In this document: piece after piece, positions 14,831-23,428 of the stretch
Layout: each line of letters begins with the position of its first letter
Position numbering within the stretch: position 1 is the stretch's first letter
DNA from: an uncultured Lachnospiraceae bacterium
GTDB lineage: Bacteria; Bacillota; Clostridia; Lachnospirales; Lachnospiraceae
Reading direction: 5' to 3'
NCBI GenBank assembly: GCA_949076555.1
Contig: CARUOB010000004.1
Coordinates: forward strand, 1 to 23,631
Length of the DNA stretch: 23,631 nt
Notes under the pieces: model-generated
The model's database searches: none
Told to the model about the DNA's origin: nothing
Seen by the model: the letters and a program-made list of their open reading frames with translations, nothing else
Program-made: the position numbers and the translations under genes

Positions 14831-16159
14831 ATGGAAAATGATATCGCGATTAAGGTCACGGATTTGGAAAAAGTGTATAAGCTCTATGACAGGCCCTCGG
14901 ACAGACTCAGGGAGGCGCTGCATATCGGGCGGGGAAAGCACCATACGGAGCACCGTGCCTTAAAAGGGGTCAATATGACCATAAGGCAGGGGGAGTGCGT
15001 GGGGATTATCGGCACCAACGGTTCCGGAAAATCCACGATCCTGAAAATAATAACAGGCGTTCTTTCTCCTACGGCGGGAGATGTGGAGGTCAACGGACGC
15101 ATTTCCGCCCTGCTGGAGCTGGGCGCCGGATTTAATATGGAATATAACGGCATAGAAAATATATATTTGAACGGTACGATGATAGGGTTTACCCAAAAGG
15201 AGATTGACCGGAAGCTGGATGAGATTCTGGCCTTTGCGGATATAGGGGACTATGTGTATCAGTCGGCAAAAACCTATTCCAGCGGCATGTTCGTGCGGCT
15301 GGCTTTTGCGGTCGCTATCAATATCGATCCGGAGATCCTCATTGTAGACGAGGCGCTTTCGGTGGGCGATGTCTTTTTTCAGGCAAAATGTTACCACAAG
15401 TTTGAAGAGTTTAAGGCGATGGGCAAGACGATTGTGTTCGTAAGCCATGATCTGAGCAGTATCAGCAAGTACTGCGACCGTGTGGTGCTGCTGAATCAGG
15501 GCGTAAAGCTGGGAGAGGGCGCGCCAAAGAAAATGATCGACACGTATAAGCAGGTTTTGGTGGGGCAGTATACGCCGCCCGAATCGGAAGGCGAGCGTCT
15601 GCTTGACGATGAGCAGCTTCGTGCGATGGCGGCGAAAGGCGTTGACGGCAGCAAGATGGAAGGACAACAGCAGGGAGAAACGGGCGAAAACAAGGGCACA
15701 GGCTGTGCCGAAAATCCCGATCTTCTGGAGTACGGTTCTAAAAAGGCACAGATTACGGAATACTATATAACGGACGAAAAAGGGACGAGAACTTCCACCA
15801 TTCTAAAGGGAAGCGCGTTCACCATTCATATGCGTGTAGCGATGACGGAGCGGGTTGCCGCGCCGATTTTCGCGTTTACCATCAAAACGGTGCGCGGAAC
15901 GGAGATTACGGGCACCAATACGATGTTTGAGAAGGCGTTTCTGGAGTCCGTGGAGGCCGGGGAGACGAAGGAGATTACCTTTACACAGGATATGAATCTG
16001 CAGGGAGGAGAGTACCTGCTCTCTCTGGGGGTCACCGGATACGAGGAGGATGATTTCACGGTGTATCACAGGCTCTACGATGTGATGAGTGTGACGGTAA
16101 TCTCCGATAAAGACACGGTGGGGTTCTACGACATGAATTCGAAGGTCACTGTTAAATAG
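14831..16159 (+). CDS. wzt: ABC polysaccharide exporter ATPase with C-terminal glycan-recognition domain
   Basis: ATP-binding subunit of the exporter. The ABC domain fills residues 1-240, with Walker A GTNGSGKST (61-69), signature YSSGM (149-153), Walker B LIVDEAL (Asp173/Glu174) and the H-loop His206 in FVSHD. After a polar linker (about 250-295) comes a C-terminal beta-sandwich domain (about 296-442, YGSKKAQITEYYI to DMNSKVTV) of the Wzt_C type. In Escherichia coli O8/O9a Wzt, this domain recognises the modified non-reducing end of the glycan before export. Its presence here, next to a methyltransferase/kinase-like fusion, suggests that the polymer carries a cap. The start at 14831 has GAGG about nine bases upstream. 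The gene symbol is by function; TagH-type teichoic-acid transporters are related, but they carry a different C-terminal region. Confidence 0.92.
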   Translation: MENDIAIKVTDLEKVYKLYDRPSDRLREALHIGRGKHHTEHRALKGVNMTIRQGECVGIIGTNGSGKSTILKIITGVLSPTAGDVEVNGRISALLELGAGFNMEYNGIENIYLNGTMIGFTQKEIDRKLDEILAFADIGDYVYQSAKTYSSGMFVRLAFAVAINIDPEILIVDEALSVGDVFFQAKCYHKFEEFKAMGKTIVFVSHDLSSISKYCDRVVLLNQGVKLGEGAPKKMIDTYKQVLVGQYTPPESEGERLLDDEQLRAMAAKGVDGSKMEGQQQGETGENKGTGCAENPDLLEYGSKKAQITEYYITDEKGTRTSTILKGSAFTIHMRVAMTERVAAPIFAFTIKTVRGTEITGTNTMFEKAFLESVEAGETKEITFTQDMNLQGGEYLLSLGVTGYEEDDFTVYHRLYDVMSVTVISDKDTVGFYDMNSKVTVK

Positions 16160-16470
16160 CAGGCGAGATTTTACAAAATAATTTAAAATAAATATGTTAT
16201 TTTATCGGAATACCGAGCTTGCCGCGAGAAATGGAAGCGGGAGAAGCAGGAAAGCGAAGCGGCTGTGAATTGAAAGATATAAACAGGCTTTAAGGAAAGA
16301 AATGGCTGTATGTGGAATGCAGGCCGATGAGCTGATTAGAAAATTAGTGTTATTTTATAGATAAAATAAAATATCGTGCGATATAAAATCAGATTCCAAG
16401 CGGGTTTTGGAAAAATATGTAAAACAAAAGGGAAAAAGATTCTACAGCCTCGGATGGGAAGGAACAGGAC
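16160..16470 (+). other. AT-rich intergenic region with two palindromes
   Basis: This 311-base gap contains no convincing gene. TAAAATAA/TTATTTTA form a perfect dyad at 16184-16204 around ATATG. The same octamer pair recurs in inverted order at 16350-16369 (TTATTTTAT, AG, ATAAAATAA). A weak sigma-A-like promoter, TTTACA (16170-16175), 17 bases, TATGTT (16193-16198), overlaps the first dyad, so that dyad could be an operator. The middle (16205-16340) is purine-rich, with a CCGC/GCGG pair. The exporter and glycosyltransferase genes may thus be separate transcription units. Confidence 0.45.
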
Positions 16471-18615
16471 ATGCCGGAAGATAAAATGGAGCAAATTGGA
16501 AAAATAAAGTTAGATTTAACAAAATACCCCGGAGAAGACCTGTATTGTGACGGTGAGATTGAGGATGAGCTTCTTGCGATAACGAGAGAATACGCAGAGG
16601 TGGAGTATCGGAAGATCATCGAGGAGAGGAAGAGCTGGGAAATCCTGTACCACCTCTCCCCGCTTCGGGAAAATATAGTGGAGTGGCTGCCCATCAACCG
16701 GGCGATGAAGGTGCTGGAGGTCGGTTCGGGGTGCGGCGCGATCACGGGAGCCCTGTCGAGGCGGGCCGGGGAAGTGACCTGTGTGGAGCTTTCGAAAAAG
16801 CGCAGCATGATAAACGCCTACCGTCATATGGAGGCGGACAATGTGACGATCCATGTGGGGAACTTTCAGGATGTGGAGCCGGATCTGCCGGACGACTACG
16901 ACTTCATCTGTCTGATCGGGGTCTTTGAGTATGCCCAGGCGTATATCGATTCCAATACGCCGTACGACGATTTTCTGCGCATTATAAAGAAACACTTAAA
17001 GCCCGGGGGACATATCGCCATTGCCATAGAAAACAAGTTCGGATTAAAATATTGGGCAGGGTGCAGAGAAGACCATCTGGGCACCTATTTCGGGGGGATT
17101 GAGGATTATCCGGAGGGCGGTGTGGTGCGCACCTTTACGAGGGACGGGCTGGTGACAATCGCGAAACGCTGCGGCTTTTCGGAGACACAGATGTATTACC
17201 CCTATCCGGATTATAAGTTTATGACGACGCTCTATTCCGACAGGAGACTGCCGAAACGTGGAGAATTATCGAATAACATGCGTAATTTTGACAGAGACCG
17301 CATACAGCTCTTCGATGAAAAGAGGGTGTTCGATACGGTTTTGAAGGAAGGCCAGTTTCCTCTCTTTTCCAATTCCTATATGCTCCTCTTAGGGCCGTCC
17401 CTGTCAGAGGAATATGTGAAGTATTCCAATGACAGAAAGGAAGAATTTCAGATCAAAACCTTACAGAGAGGCACGGGATTCGGCAGAATAATAGAGAAGC
17501 ACCCGTTATCGAAAAGCGCGTGGAAGCATATAGAAGCCACGGCTTTGGCCTGCGAAAAGCTGGCCGAGCGGTATGAGGGAAGCCATCTGGAGGTCAATGC
17601 ATGTAAGCTGGAAAGAGAGGCGAACGGATCACCTTATATCAAGATTAAATTTTTAGAAGGCAGAACGCTGGAAGAAATTCTTGACGAGTGTCTGGAGAAA
17701 AATGATCTGGAAGGCTTTCACCGTCTCTTCGACGAGTATCTGAAAAGGATCTCCTGGGGGGAGGAGAAGGAGATCGCGGATTACGATTTGATTTTTGCCA
17801 ATCTGCTGATTCCTCAAGGAAGTAACATCTGTGATGGAAAAGAGAGTGGAAGCCACAAAAGCAATATCGACCGTTATTTGAATCAAGAAAAATGGGGACT
17901 GATCGACTGCGAATGGACTTTCGACAAGACTGTTGAGACGAGGGAGATTGCATTCCGTGCGCTGTACTGTTATCTGCTCGAGGATGACAAAAGAAATGAA
18001 TTAAATCCTGATTTAATAATGGAAAAGCTAAAAATCGAACCTGCCGAGGCGCAGCAGTATCGCAGGCAGGAGATGAAGTTTCAAAAGTATGTGACGGGGA
18101 AACGTCTTTCCATGGCGGAGATCCGGGAGGCGATCGGTCAGCCGGTTTACACGCTTACAGATTTCTGTGAGGGGTTACGAAATAAGTCTGCGGACAATCG
18201 TATACAGATTTATGAAGACACGGGGAAGGGCTTTCGAGAGGAGCAGTCCTTTTTCCCGGAGGAGGACGGCGAACAGGTATTTCGCACCGGGGAAGGAACG
18301 GTGGAGCTCTCCGTGCGCATCGCAAGGGGGAGAAGCGCGGTAAGAATCGATCCGGGCAGTCATGCCTGTCTGATTTATATCAGAAGAATCGCGTGGAACG
18401 GCGTTGAAATTCCGCTGAAAGGGAAACAGCTTCAGATGAACGGGTTTAAAATCGGAGAAGATACGTATGCATTTCCCACGGATGATCCGAACATTACCCT
18501 CTCTCTCTGGGGACTGCACTCTGAGGAGGAGAATCGACTGGAGGCGGTTATGGAAGTGACCGCGATGCCGCCGGAAACCATGAAACATTTGCAGAAAAGA
18601 GGGTTGTTTAGCTGA
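16471..18615 (+). CDS. Methyltransferase/kinase-like fusion, possible glycan chain terminator
   Basis: A 714-residue protein with an N-terminal SAM-dependent methyltransferase (about 65-260): motif I VLEVGSGCG (81-89), acidic VTCVELS at the end of strand 2, DYDFICLIGVFEY and LKPGGHIAIAIENK. A second region (about 330-520) looks like an aminoglycoside-phosphotransferase-type kinase fold. It has YDLIFANLLI, with Asp439 and Asn444 in HGDxxxxN spacing, and WGLIDCEWTF, with Asp479 and Glu481 like the IDWE motif. A C-terminal beta-rich part (about 590-700) is unassigned. The order recalls WbdD of E. coli O9a, which phosphorylates and methylates the polymannan end to stop growth and license export. 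GGGAAGGA seven bases upstream supports the start. The stop overlaps the next start (TGATG). Kinase activity is inferred from motifs only; without it this would be a plain methyltransferase. Confidence 0.78.
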   Translation: MPEDKMEQIGKIKLDLTKYPGEDLYCDGEIEDELLAITREYAEVEYRKIIEERKSWEILYHLSPLRENIVEWLPINRAMKVLEVGSGCGAITGALSRRAGEVTCVELSKKRSMINAYRHMEADNVTIHVGNFQDVEPDLPDDYDFICLIGVFEYAQAYIDSNTPYDDFLRIIKKHLKPGGHIAIAIENKFGLKYWAGCREDHLGTYFGGIEDYPEGGVVRTFTRDGLVTIAKRCGFSETQMYYPYPDYKFMTTLYSDRRLPKRGELSNNMRNFDRDRIQLFDEKRVFDTVLKEGQFPLFSNSYMLLLGPSLSEEYVKYSNDRKEEFQIKTLQRGTGFGRIIEKHPLSKSAWKHIEATALACEKLAERYEGSHLEVNACKLEREANGSPYIKIKFLEGRTLEEILDECLEKNDLEGFHRLFDEYLKRISWGEEKEIADYDLIFANLLIPQGSNICDGKESGSHKSNIDRYLNQEKWGLIDCEWTFDKTVETREIAFRALYCYLLEDDKRNELNPDLIMEKLKIEPAEAQQYRRQEMKFQKYVTGKRLSMAEIREAIGQPVYTLTDFCEGLRNKSADNRIQIYEDTGKGFREEQSFFPEEDGEQVFRTGEGTVELSVRIARGRSAVRIDPGSHACLIYIRRIAWNGVEIPLKGKQLQMNGFKIGEDTYAFPTDDPNITLSLWGLHSEEENRLEAVMEVTAMPPETMKHLQKRGLFS

Positions 18616-21008
18616 TGAGCATTCAGAAAAAACGTTTTGACTGGGCAGCCTACTACCTGGCGGCCTACGAGGAAGAACGAAAAAGGAATACCCAGATGGC
18701 CGGGCGCATTGCGGATGCGGAAAGACGGCAGGCGGATCTGCGGGATAATCTGAACCGTATCTGCGCCAATCCGCTATACAGGATGGCGGCGAAAGTGTCG
18801 GCGCCTCTGCGCAGCGCGGTACGCCGTATGAGAGGCACGGCGGCCTCGGAGGAGAGCTTGTCAAAAATTCAGGTTTCGGAGGAGAGAAGACAGGCGTATG
18901 AGGAGACTCTCTGGCGGCAGTCCAATCCCTATCTGCAGTGGATTGCGGCCTGTGAAAATAAAAATACAAATGTTATTAATTCCCCGGAACCGATTGCGGT
19001 GCGGGGGTTTCGGGAGATTGGGGTGCCGGAGTCGGACATTCGTATTCTGACTTATGGAGACGGCCTGCTTGCGCCCCATGTGTTTTCCGAAGTACGCAGT
19101 TTTTTTGCGAAGAACAGCGCATGTCTTCTGGCCTACGCGGATGAGGATTTTTATTGGGAGGATCTGACTTGGCGGATGGAGCCGTGGCTGAAACCGGCTT
19201 ACTCCCCGGACACCCTTCTTGCGTTCCAGTATTGGGGGCATTTTGTGGCGGTTCGTGTGGGTGTGCTCGACAGCATGAGTTACCGGGCCGTGAGCATGAA
19301 AGACCCTGATCTTGGATTTTATGAGCTGTGTCTGCGGCTGGAGGAGGAGATCGAGGAACTTTCGCAGGGGTACTTCAAAAGAAGGCGGGAGGCCATCGGC
19401 CATCTGGATGCCATACTTTATCACAGGAGCTACCGGATGCCGGAGAAAGACGCGGCGGGCATGGAAACCCTTTCGCCAAGGGAACAGTTTTCTCTGGTTC
19501 AGAAGAGTCTGAAAAAGGAGCTTGCGGAGGGGCGTTTTCTGGCGGGCGCTTCCAGCGCCTATGTGACGCTCAAGGAAGATATGCTGATGCGCAGAGGCGG
19601 CCGCGGTACGCTGCGGCAGGGGGCAGACCCGGATATTTACCATCTGCTCTACGACACTTCCGTTTCCGGCACGGAGCGGTGTACCCGGTCGGGAAGTGAA
19701 AATACGGCGATTGCGCCGCATCGCGTGGTGTCCGTGATCATTCCCTCCAAAGACCATCCAGAAGTGCTGGAGAAATGTCTCCGATCCTTCAAGGAAAAGA
19801 CGCGGTACCGCTTTTATGAGTGGATTGTGGTGGATAACGGGAGCAGCGAGGAAAACCGGGAAAAAATGGAGGCGCTGCAGAAAATCTATGGCTTTACCTA
19901 TATTTATGAGCCGATGCCTTTTGATTTTTCCAAAATGTGCAATCTGGGTGAGAAGAGAGCGAAGGGCGACTTGATTCTTCTCATGAACGATGATATTGAA
20001 ATTATTGAGGGGAGCTGGCTGGAACGCATGGCGGGACAGGCGCTTCTGCCTCATGTGGGAGCCGTCGGCGCGAAGCTGTGGTATGCGGGTTCGGAAAAGA
20101 TCCAGCACGCGGGCGTTACCAATCTGAAAATCGGGCCTTCCCATAAACTGATTACGTTTCCCGACGAGGAGGACTACTATTTCGGGAGAAACAGAGTCAC
20201 TTATAATGTGGCGGCGGTGACGGCGGCCTGCCTGATGGTGTCGCGGAAAAAGTATGAGAAAGTGGGCGGTCTGGACGAGAGTCTGCCGGTGGCCTACAAC
20301 GATGTGGATTTCTGCTTTAAGCTGTTGGAGGCGGGCTATGTCAATGTACAGAGAAACGACGCGATTCTCTGGCACCACGAATCCTTAAGCCGCGGTCTCG
20401 ATGAGCAGAACGAGGGAAAGTGGGAAAGACTGCTCGCGGAGAAGGAGACGCTTTACAAGAAGCATCCGAAACTTCGCGGAAAGGACCCGTTTTACCACGT
20501 TGATTTGATTGACAACGCGTCAAATTACATGTGTAATTATAAGTTTCCCTACGAAGATCACCTCTGCGTGCAGGAGGCCTCCTTTGTGCCGAAATCGTCC
20601 CTGCGCAGGCTGCTGAAAAAGGCAGGGCCGGGCATCCTGCGGCTCACCGTGGATCTGGCCGGGCCGCAGCATAAGATTTTGGCGGACGAGCCGGATATTG
20701 TGTGGATTATGGGATGGAGCTATATCTCCGGTGTCGACAACGCGGCTTTCGAACGCAAAGTGATTTTACAGAGAGCGGACGGCGCGGGGTATCTGGCGGT
20801 TCCGGCAGACTGGCACAGGACGGATGTGGAGGCAATTTTGCCGGAGGAAAAACATATCGGACTGGCCGGGTTTGTGCTGCGCCTGCGGCGGGAGGAGCTG
20901 GTACCGGGAGAGTACCGGGTCGGTATGCTGGCGGAGGCGGAAGCGGCAGACGGGACAGAAGAGGGGATTTGCTTTGCGGCATGGTCTGAGCGCACGCTCA
21001 GGGTGTGA
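18615..21008 (+). CDS. Two-domain family 2 glycosyltransferase with coiled-coil N-terminus
   Basis: A 797-residue cytoplasmic glycosyltransferase. An N-terminal helix or coiled coil (about 12-50) leads to an amphipathic NPLYRMAAKVSAPLR segment. Next comes a divergent GT-A-like domain (about 115-300) with YADEDFYWED near 174-184 as a possible DxD site. A classic GT2 domain follows from about 371: VVSVIIPSKD, IVVDNGSSEEN, LLMNDDIEI near 457 and the acceptor-side NDVDFCFKLLEAG and WHHESLSRG. The last 130 residues (about 660-797) form a beta-rich domain with no assignment. The start overlaps the stop of the methyltransferase/kinase gene, so production is coupled. The sugar is probably rhamnose or another hexose given the locus, but the sequence does not show which. 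The first domain lacks the usual opening (V)SIIxPxYN motif and may be inactive or structural. Confidence 0.88.
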   Translation: MSIQKKRFDWAAYYLAAYEEERKRNTQMAGRIADAERRQADLRDNLNRICANPLYRMAAKVSAPLRSAVRRMRGTAASEESLSKIQVSEERRQAYEETLWRQSNPYLQWIAACENKNTNVINSPEPIAVRGFREIGVPESDIRILTYGDGLLAPHVFSEVRSFFAKNSACLLAYADEDFYWEDLTWRMEPWLKPAYSPDTLLAFQYWGHFVAVRVGVLDSMSYRAVSMKDPDLGFYELCLRLEEEIEELSQGYFKRRREAIGHLDAILYHRSYRMPEKDAAGMETLSPREQFSLVQKSLKKELAEGRFLAGASSAYVTLKEDMLMRRGGRGTLRQGADPDIYHLLYDTSVSGTERCTRSGSENTAIAPHRVVSVIIPSKDHPEVLEKCLRSFKEKTRYRFYEWIVVDNGSSEENREKMEALQKIYGFTYIYEPMPFDFSKMCNLGEKRAKGDLILLMNDDIEIIEGSWLERMAGQALLPHVGAVGAKLWYAGSEKIQHAGVTNLKIGPSHKLITFPDEEDYYFGRNRVTYNVAAVTAACLMVSRKKYEKVGGLDESLPVAYNDVDFCFKLLEAGYVNVQRNDAILWHHESLSRGLDEQNEGKWERLLAEKETLYKKHPKLRGKDPFYHVDLIDNASNYMCNYKFPYEDHLCVQEASFVPKSSLRRLLKKAGPGILRLTVDLAGPQHKILADEPDIVWIMGWSYISGVDNAAFERKVILQRADGAGYLAVPADWHRTDVEAILPEEKHIGLAGFVLRLRREELVPGEYRVGMLAEAEAADGTEEGICFAAWSERTLRV

Positions 21009-21079
21009 GACGATTGTGAAACGCGGCGGCCGTTTTTGGGTGTGGACAAGAGGCGTTTTGTGATAGGGAAAGGAGTTCT

Positions 21080-23122
21080 ATGGAACGGAAGGAAATGACG
21101 GAGTCAGAAGCGCTCCGCTTTTATAAGGAAGCCTACGGCAGAGAGAAACGCCGGGGCCGTGCGCTCACGCAGAAACTCTCGGAGGCGGAACAGAGTATGG
21201 CGCAGGAGGAGAGGAAACTGGCAAAGCTCAAGGGAAGTCTTCTCTGGCGCGCATCTAAGCCGCTTCGTATGCTGTTTCATAAGCTGGCCCGGGTGAAGGA
21301 GCGCCTTGGATATTACGGGAGCATCAAGGGGATTGCCCGCAAACTGAATGCAAAAATGATCGAGCGGCAGGCGAGGGCACAGCACGGATCGGCCGGCTTT
21401 CCGGAACTCCCGGAGGCGGCGAGACAGCGCCTTCATAAATTTGACAGAGAGGTCAAGTTCAGCATTCTTATGCCGCTCTATAATACGCCGGAGAAGTTTT
21501 TGCGGCAGGCCATCGAGTCCGTCATGGATCAGACATACGAGGGCTGGGAGCTGTGTCTGGCGGACGGGTCGGACGAGGAACACGCCTATGTGGAGCAGGT
21601 CTGCCGGGAATATATGGAGAAAGATAAACAGTATCTTCGCCCCAGCAGCAACCTATACTGCCGCATATTGTATAAGAAACTTCCTAAAAACGAGGGTATC
21701 TCCGGCAATACCAACGCCTGTCTGTCCATGTCCACAGGAAATTATATCGCGCTTTTCGACCATGACGACGTGCTGCATCCGAGCGTTCTTTATGAGTACA
21801 TGAAGGTGATCTGCGAGAAAGGGGCGGACTATATTTACTGCGACGAGGCGACCTTCAAGGGCAGCGGTACCATAGACGACATGATCACCCTGCATTTTAA
21901 ACCGGACTATGCGCCGGACAATCTGCGGGCAAACAATTACATCTGCCATTTCAGCGCTTTCGCGAGAAGGCTTTTAGACGGCACGGAGCTGTTCCGCTCC
22001 GAGTTTGACGGCAGCCAGGATCATGATATGATTCTGCGGCTCACCGCCCGTGCCAAGTGTGTGGTGCATGTGCCGAAACTGATGTATTACTGGCGGTCCC
22101 ATGCGGGCAGCGTGGCTTCCGATATCAGCGCGAAGAGCTACGCCATCGATGCGGCAAAGGGAGCGGTGGCGGCCCATCTGAAATCACAGGGCTTTAAAAA
22201 CTTTGAGATCACCTCTACGAAGGCGTTTGAGACGATCTTCCAGATCAAGTATGAGATTCTCGGCAATCCGAAGGTGTCCGTCGTGATTCCAAACAAGGAT
22301 CATCTTGAAGATTTGACGCGCTGTATTACCTCGATATTGGAGCGCAGCACCTACGACAACTATGAGATTATTGTGGTGGAGAACAACAGCGTCTCGGAGG
22401 AAATCTTTTCTTATTATAAACAAATACAGGAGAATCCTGCGATCCGGGTGGTCACCTACGAAGGGGAATTTAACTATTCCAAAATCAATAATCTGGGTGT
22501 TTCCCGGGCGGAGGGCGAATATGTGCTCCTTCTAAATAACGACACAAGTGTCATAACTCCGGACTGGATTGAGGAACTGTTGATGTATGCCCAGAGAAAA
22601 GATGTGGGCGCGGTGGGCGCAAAGCTCTACTATGAGGACAGGACGATCCAGCATGCGGGCGTGGTTCTGGGGCTTGGCGCGCACAGGACGGCGGGGCACA
22701 GTCATTACCGTGTGGATCACCGGAATCTCGGTTATATGGGGCGTCTGTGTTACGCGCAGAATGTGATGGCGGTGACGGGAGCCTGTCTGATGATGCGGAA
22801 AGCGCTCTATGAGGAGCTGGGCGGGCTGGACGAGACGTTTGCCGTGGCATTGAATGATGTGGATCTGTGCATCCGTGCGTGGAAGGCCGGGCGGGTAAAT
22901 GTCTTTACCCCCTTTGCGGAGCTGTATCACTATGAGTCGGCGTCCCGCGGGACAGACTTAAGCGGGGGAAATGCCGAACGTTACGAGAAAGAGGCGGCGC
23001 TGTTCCGGGCGCGGTGGAGAGAACTGCTGGAGAAGGGAGATCCCTACTACAATCCGAATTTCTCTCTGGATCGCAGCGACTTTGCGCTGAAAATTTCCGA
23101 AGACAAAGCAGATAAGGCGTAA
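21080..23122 (+). CDS. Bifunctional family 2 glycosyltransferase with two intact GT2 domains
   Basis: A 680-residue protein with an N-terminal coiled coil (about 8-50) and an amphipathic GSLLWRASKPLRMLF segment, then two GT-A domains. Domain one (about 124-385) has FSILMPLYNTP, the DxD-type FDHDD (about 226-230), YCDEATF and a terminal DHDMILRLTARA/YYWRSHAGSVA signature. Domain two (about 398-650) has VSVVIPNKD, IIVVENNSVSEE, LLLNNDTSV near 485 and ALNDVDLCIRAWKAG with YHYESASRG. Both metal-binding sites look intact, so the protein could add two linkages of a repeat unit. AAAGGAG five bases before the ATG supports the start. It lies 71 bases after the other glycosyltransferase, and that gap holds nothing notable. 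It resembles other two-domain polymerising transferases of surface glycans. Substrates cannot be read from the sequence. Confidence 0.9.
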   Translation: MERKEMTESEALRFYKEAYGREKRRGRALTQKLSEAEQSMAQEERKLAKLKGSLLWRASKPLRMLFHKLARVKERLGYYGSIKGIARKLNAKMIERQARAQHGSAGFPELPEAARQRLHKFDREVKFSILMPLYNTPEKFLRQAIESVMDQTYEGWELCLADGSDEEHAYVEQVCREYMEKDKQYLRPSSNLYCRILYKKLPKNEGISGNTNACLSMSTGNYIALFDHDDVLHPSVLYEYMKVICEKGADYIYCDEATFKGSGTIDDMITLHFKPDYAPDNLRANNYICHFSAFARRLLDGTELFRSEFDGSQDHDMILRLTARAKCVVHVPKLMYYWRSHAGSVASDISAKSYAIDAAKGAVAAHLKSQGFKNFEITSTKAFETIFQIKYEILGNPKVSVVIPNKDHLEDLTRCITSILERSTYDNYEIIVVENNSVSEEIFSYYKQIQENPAIRVVTYEGEFNYSKINNLGVSRAEGEYVLLLNNDTSVITPDWIEELLMYAQRKDVGAVGAKLYYEDRTIQHAGVVLGLGAHRTAGHSHYRVDHRNLGYMGRLCYAQNVMAVTGACLMMRKALYEELGGLDETFAVALNDVDLCIRAWKAGRVNVFTPFAELYHYESASRGTDLSGGNAERYEKEAALFRARWRELLEKGDPYYNPNFSLDRSDFALKISEDKADKA

Positions 23123-23134
23123 GCGTGAAATACC

Positions 23135-23163
23135 TTGACCGAAGCATCCGCTTTTACTATAAT
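23135..23163 (+). promoter_or_regulatory. Sigma-A promoter for the small gene after the locus
   Basis: TTGACC (23135-23140), a 17-base spacer and a perfect TATAAT (23158-23163) form a near-consensus housekeeping promoter. Transcription would begin near 23170, about 32 bases before the first small start codon at 23202. It shows that a new transcription unit begins after the last glycosyltransferase. Confidence 0.75.
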
Positions 23164-23201
23164 CTTTGTAAGGGCGGCTAATCCGAAAGGGGTATATAGA
23201 T

Positions 23202-23362
23202 ATGGAAGTTACTGATATGACTGAAAAAGAGATGCAGAGTGTAAAATGTCTACGCTTTATGAGTTGAGACTGTTGTTTACGCAAGGGGATAACAAAGAGT
23301 ATACAACAGATGAGATTGTGGAACTTTTGGATAAGATTGCGGTGGCTAAAGACCAGAAGTAA
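23202..23362 (+). pseudogene. Small gene in two overlapping frames, possible -1 frameshift
   Basis: A first small frame starts at 23202, with AAAGGGG nine bases upstream, and codes MEVTDMTEKEMQSVKCLRFMS before a stop at 23265-23267. A second frame starts at ATG 23246 and codes 38 residues (MSTLYELRLLFTQGD to KIAVAKDQK), ending at 23362, but has no good ribosome binding site. The frames cross at GTAAAATG. One more A in that run, or a -1 slip on it, would join them into a 53-residue acidic, helical protein. The good promoter and binding site feed only the first frame, while the second looks more like a conserved protein. It may be a frameshifted gene, a sequencing error, or translated by slippage. 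No function is known to me. Confidence 0.55.
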
Positions 23363-23369
23363 ACAGGAT

Positions 23370-23398
23370 TTGTCGCATAAAATAGCACTTGTTATAAT
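23370..23398 (+). promoter_or_regulatory. Promoter for the phosphohexomutase gene
   Basis: A perfect TATAAT (23393-23398) with the TG extension at 23390-23391 lies 17 bases after TTGTCG (23370-23375), a four-of-six -35 box. The start of transcription would be near 23405, about 25 bases before the start codon at 23429. AT-rich DNA follows the -10. Confidence 0.65.
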
Positions 23399-23428
23399 AT
23401 TATATTATATATGAAGGAGGGTTTCAAA

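Noticed and set aside
18861..20378. Long open frame on the minus strand (about 505 residues) opposite the glycosyltransferase.
   Set aside because: It mirrors the codon structure of the plus-strand gene, which has clear GT2 motifs; the antisense product has low-complexity His/Arg-rich composition and no recognisable domain.
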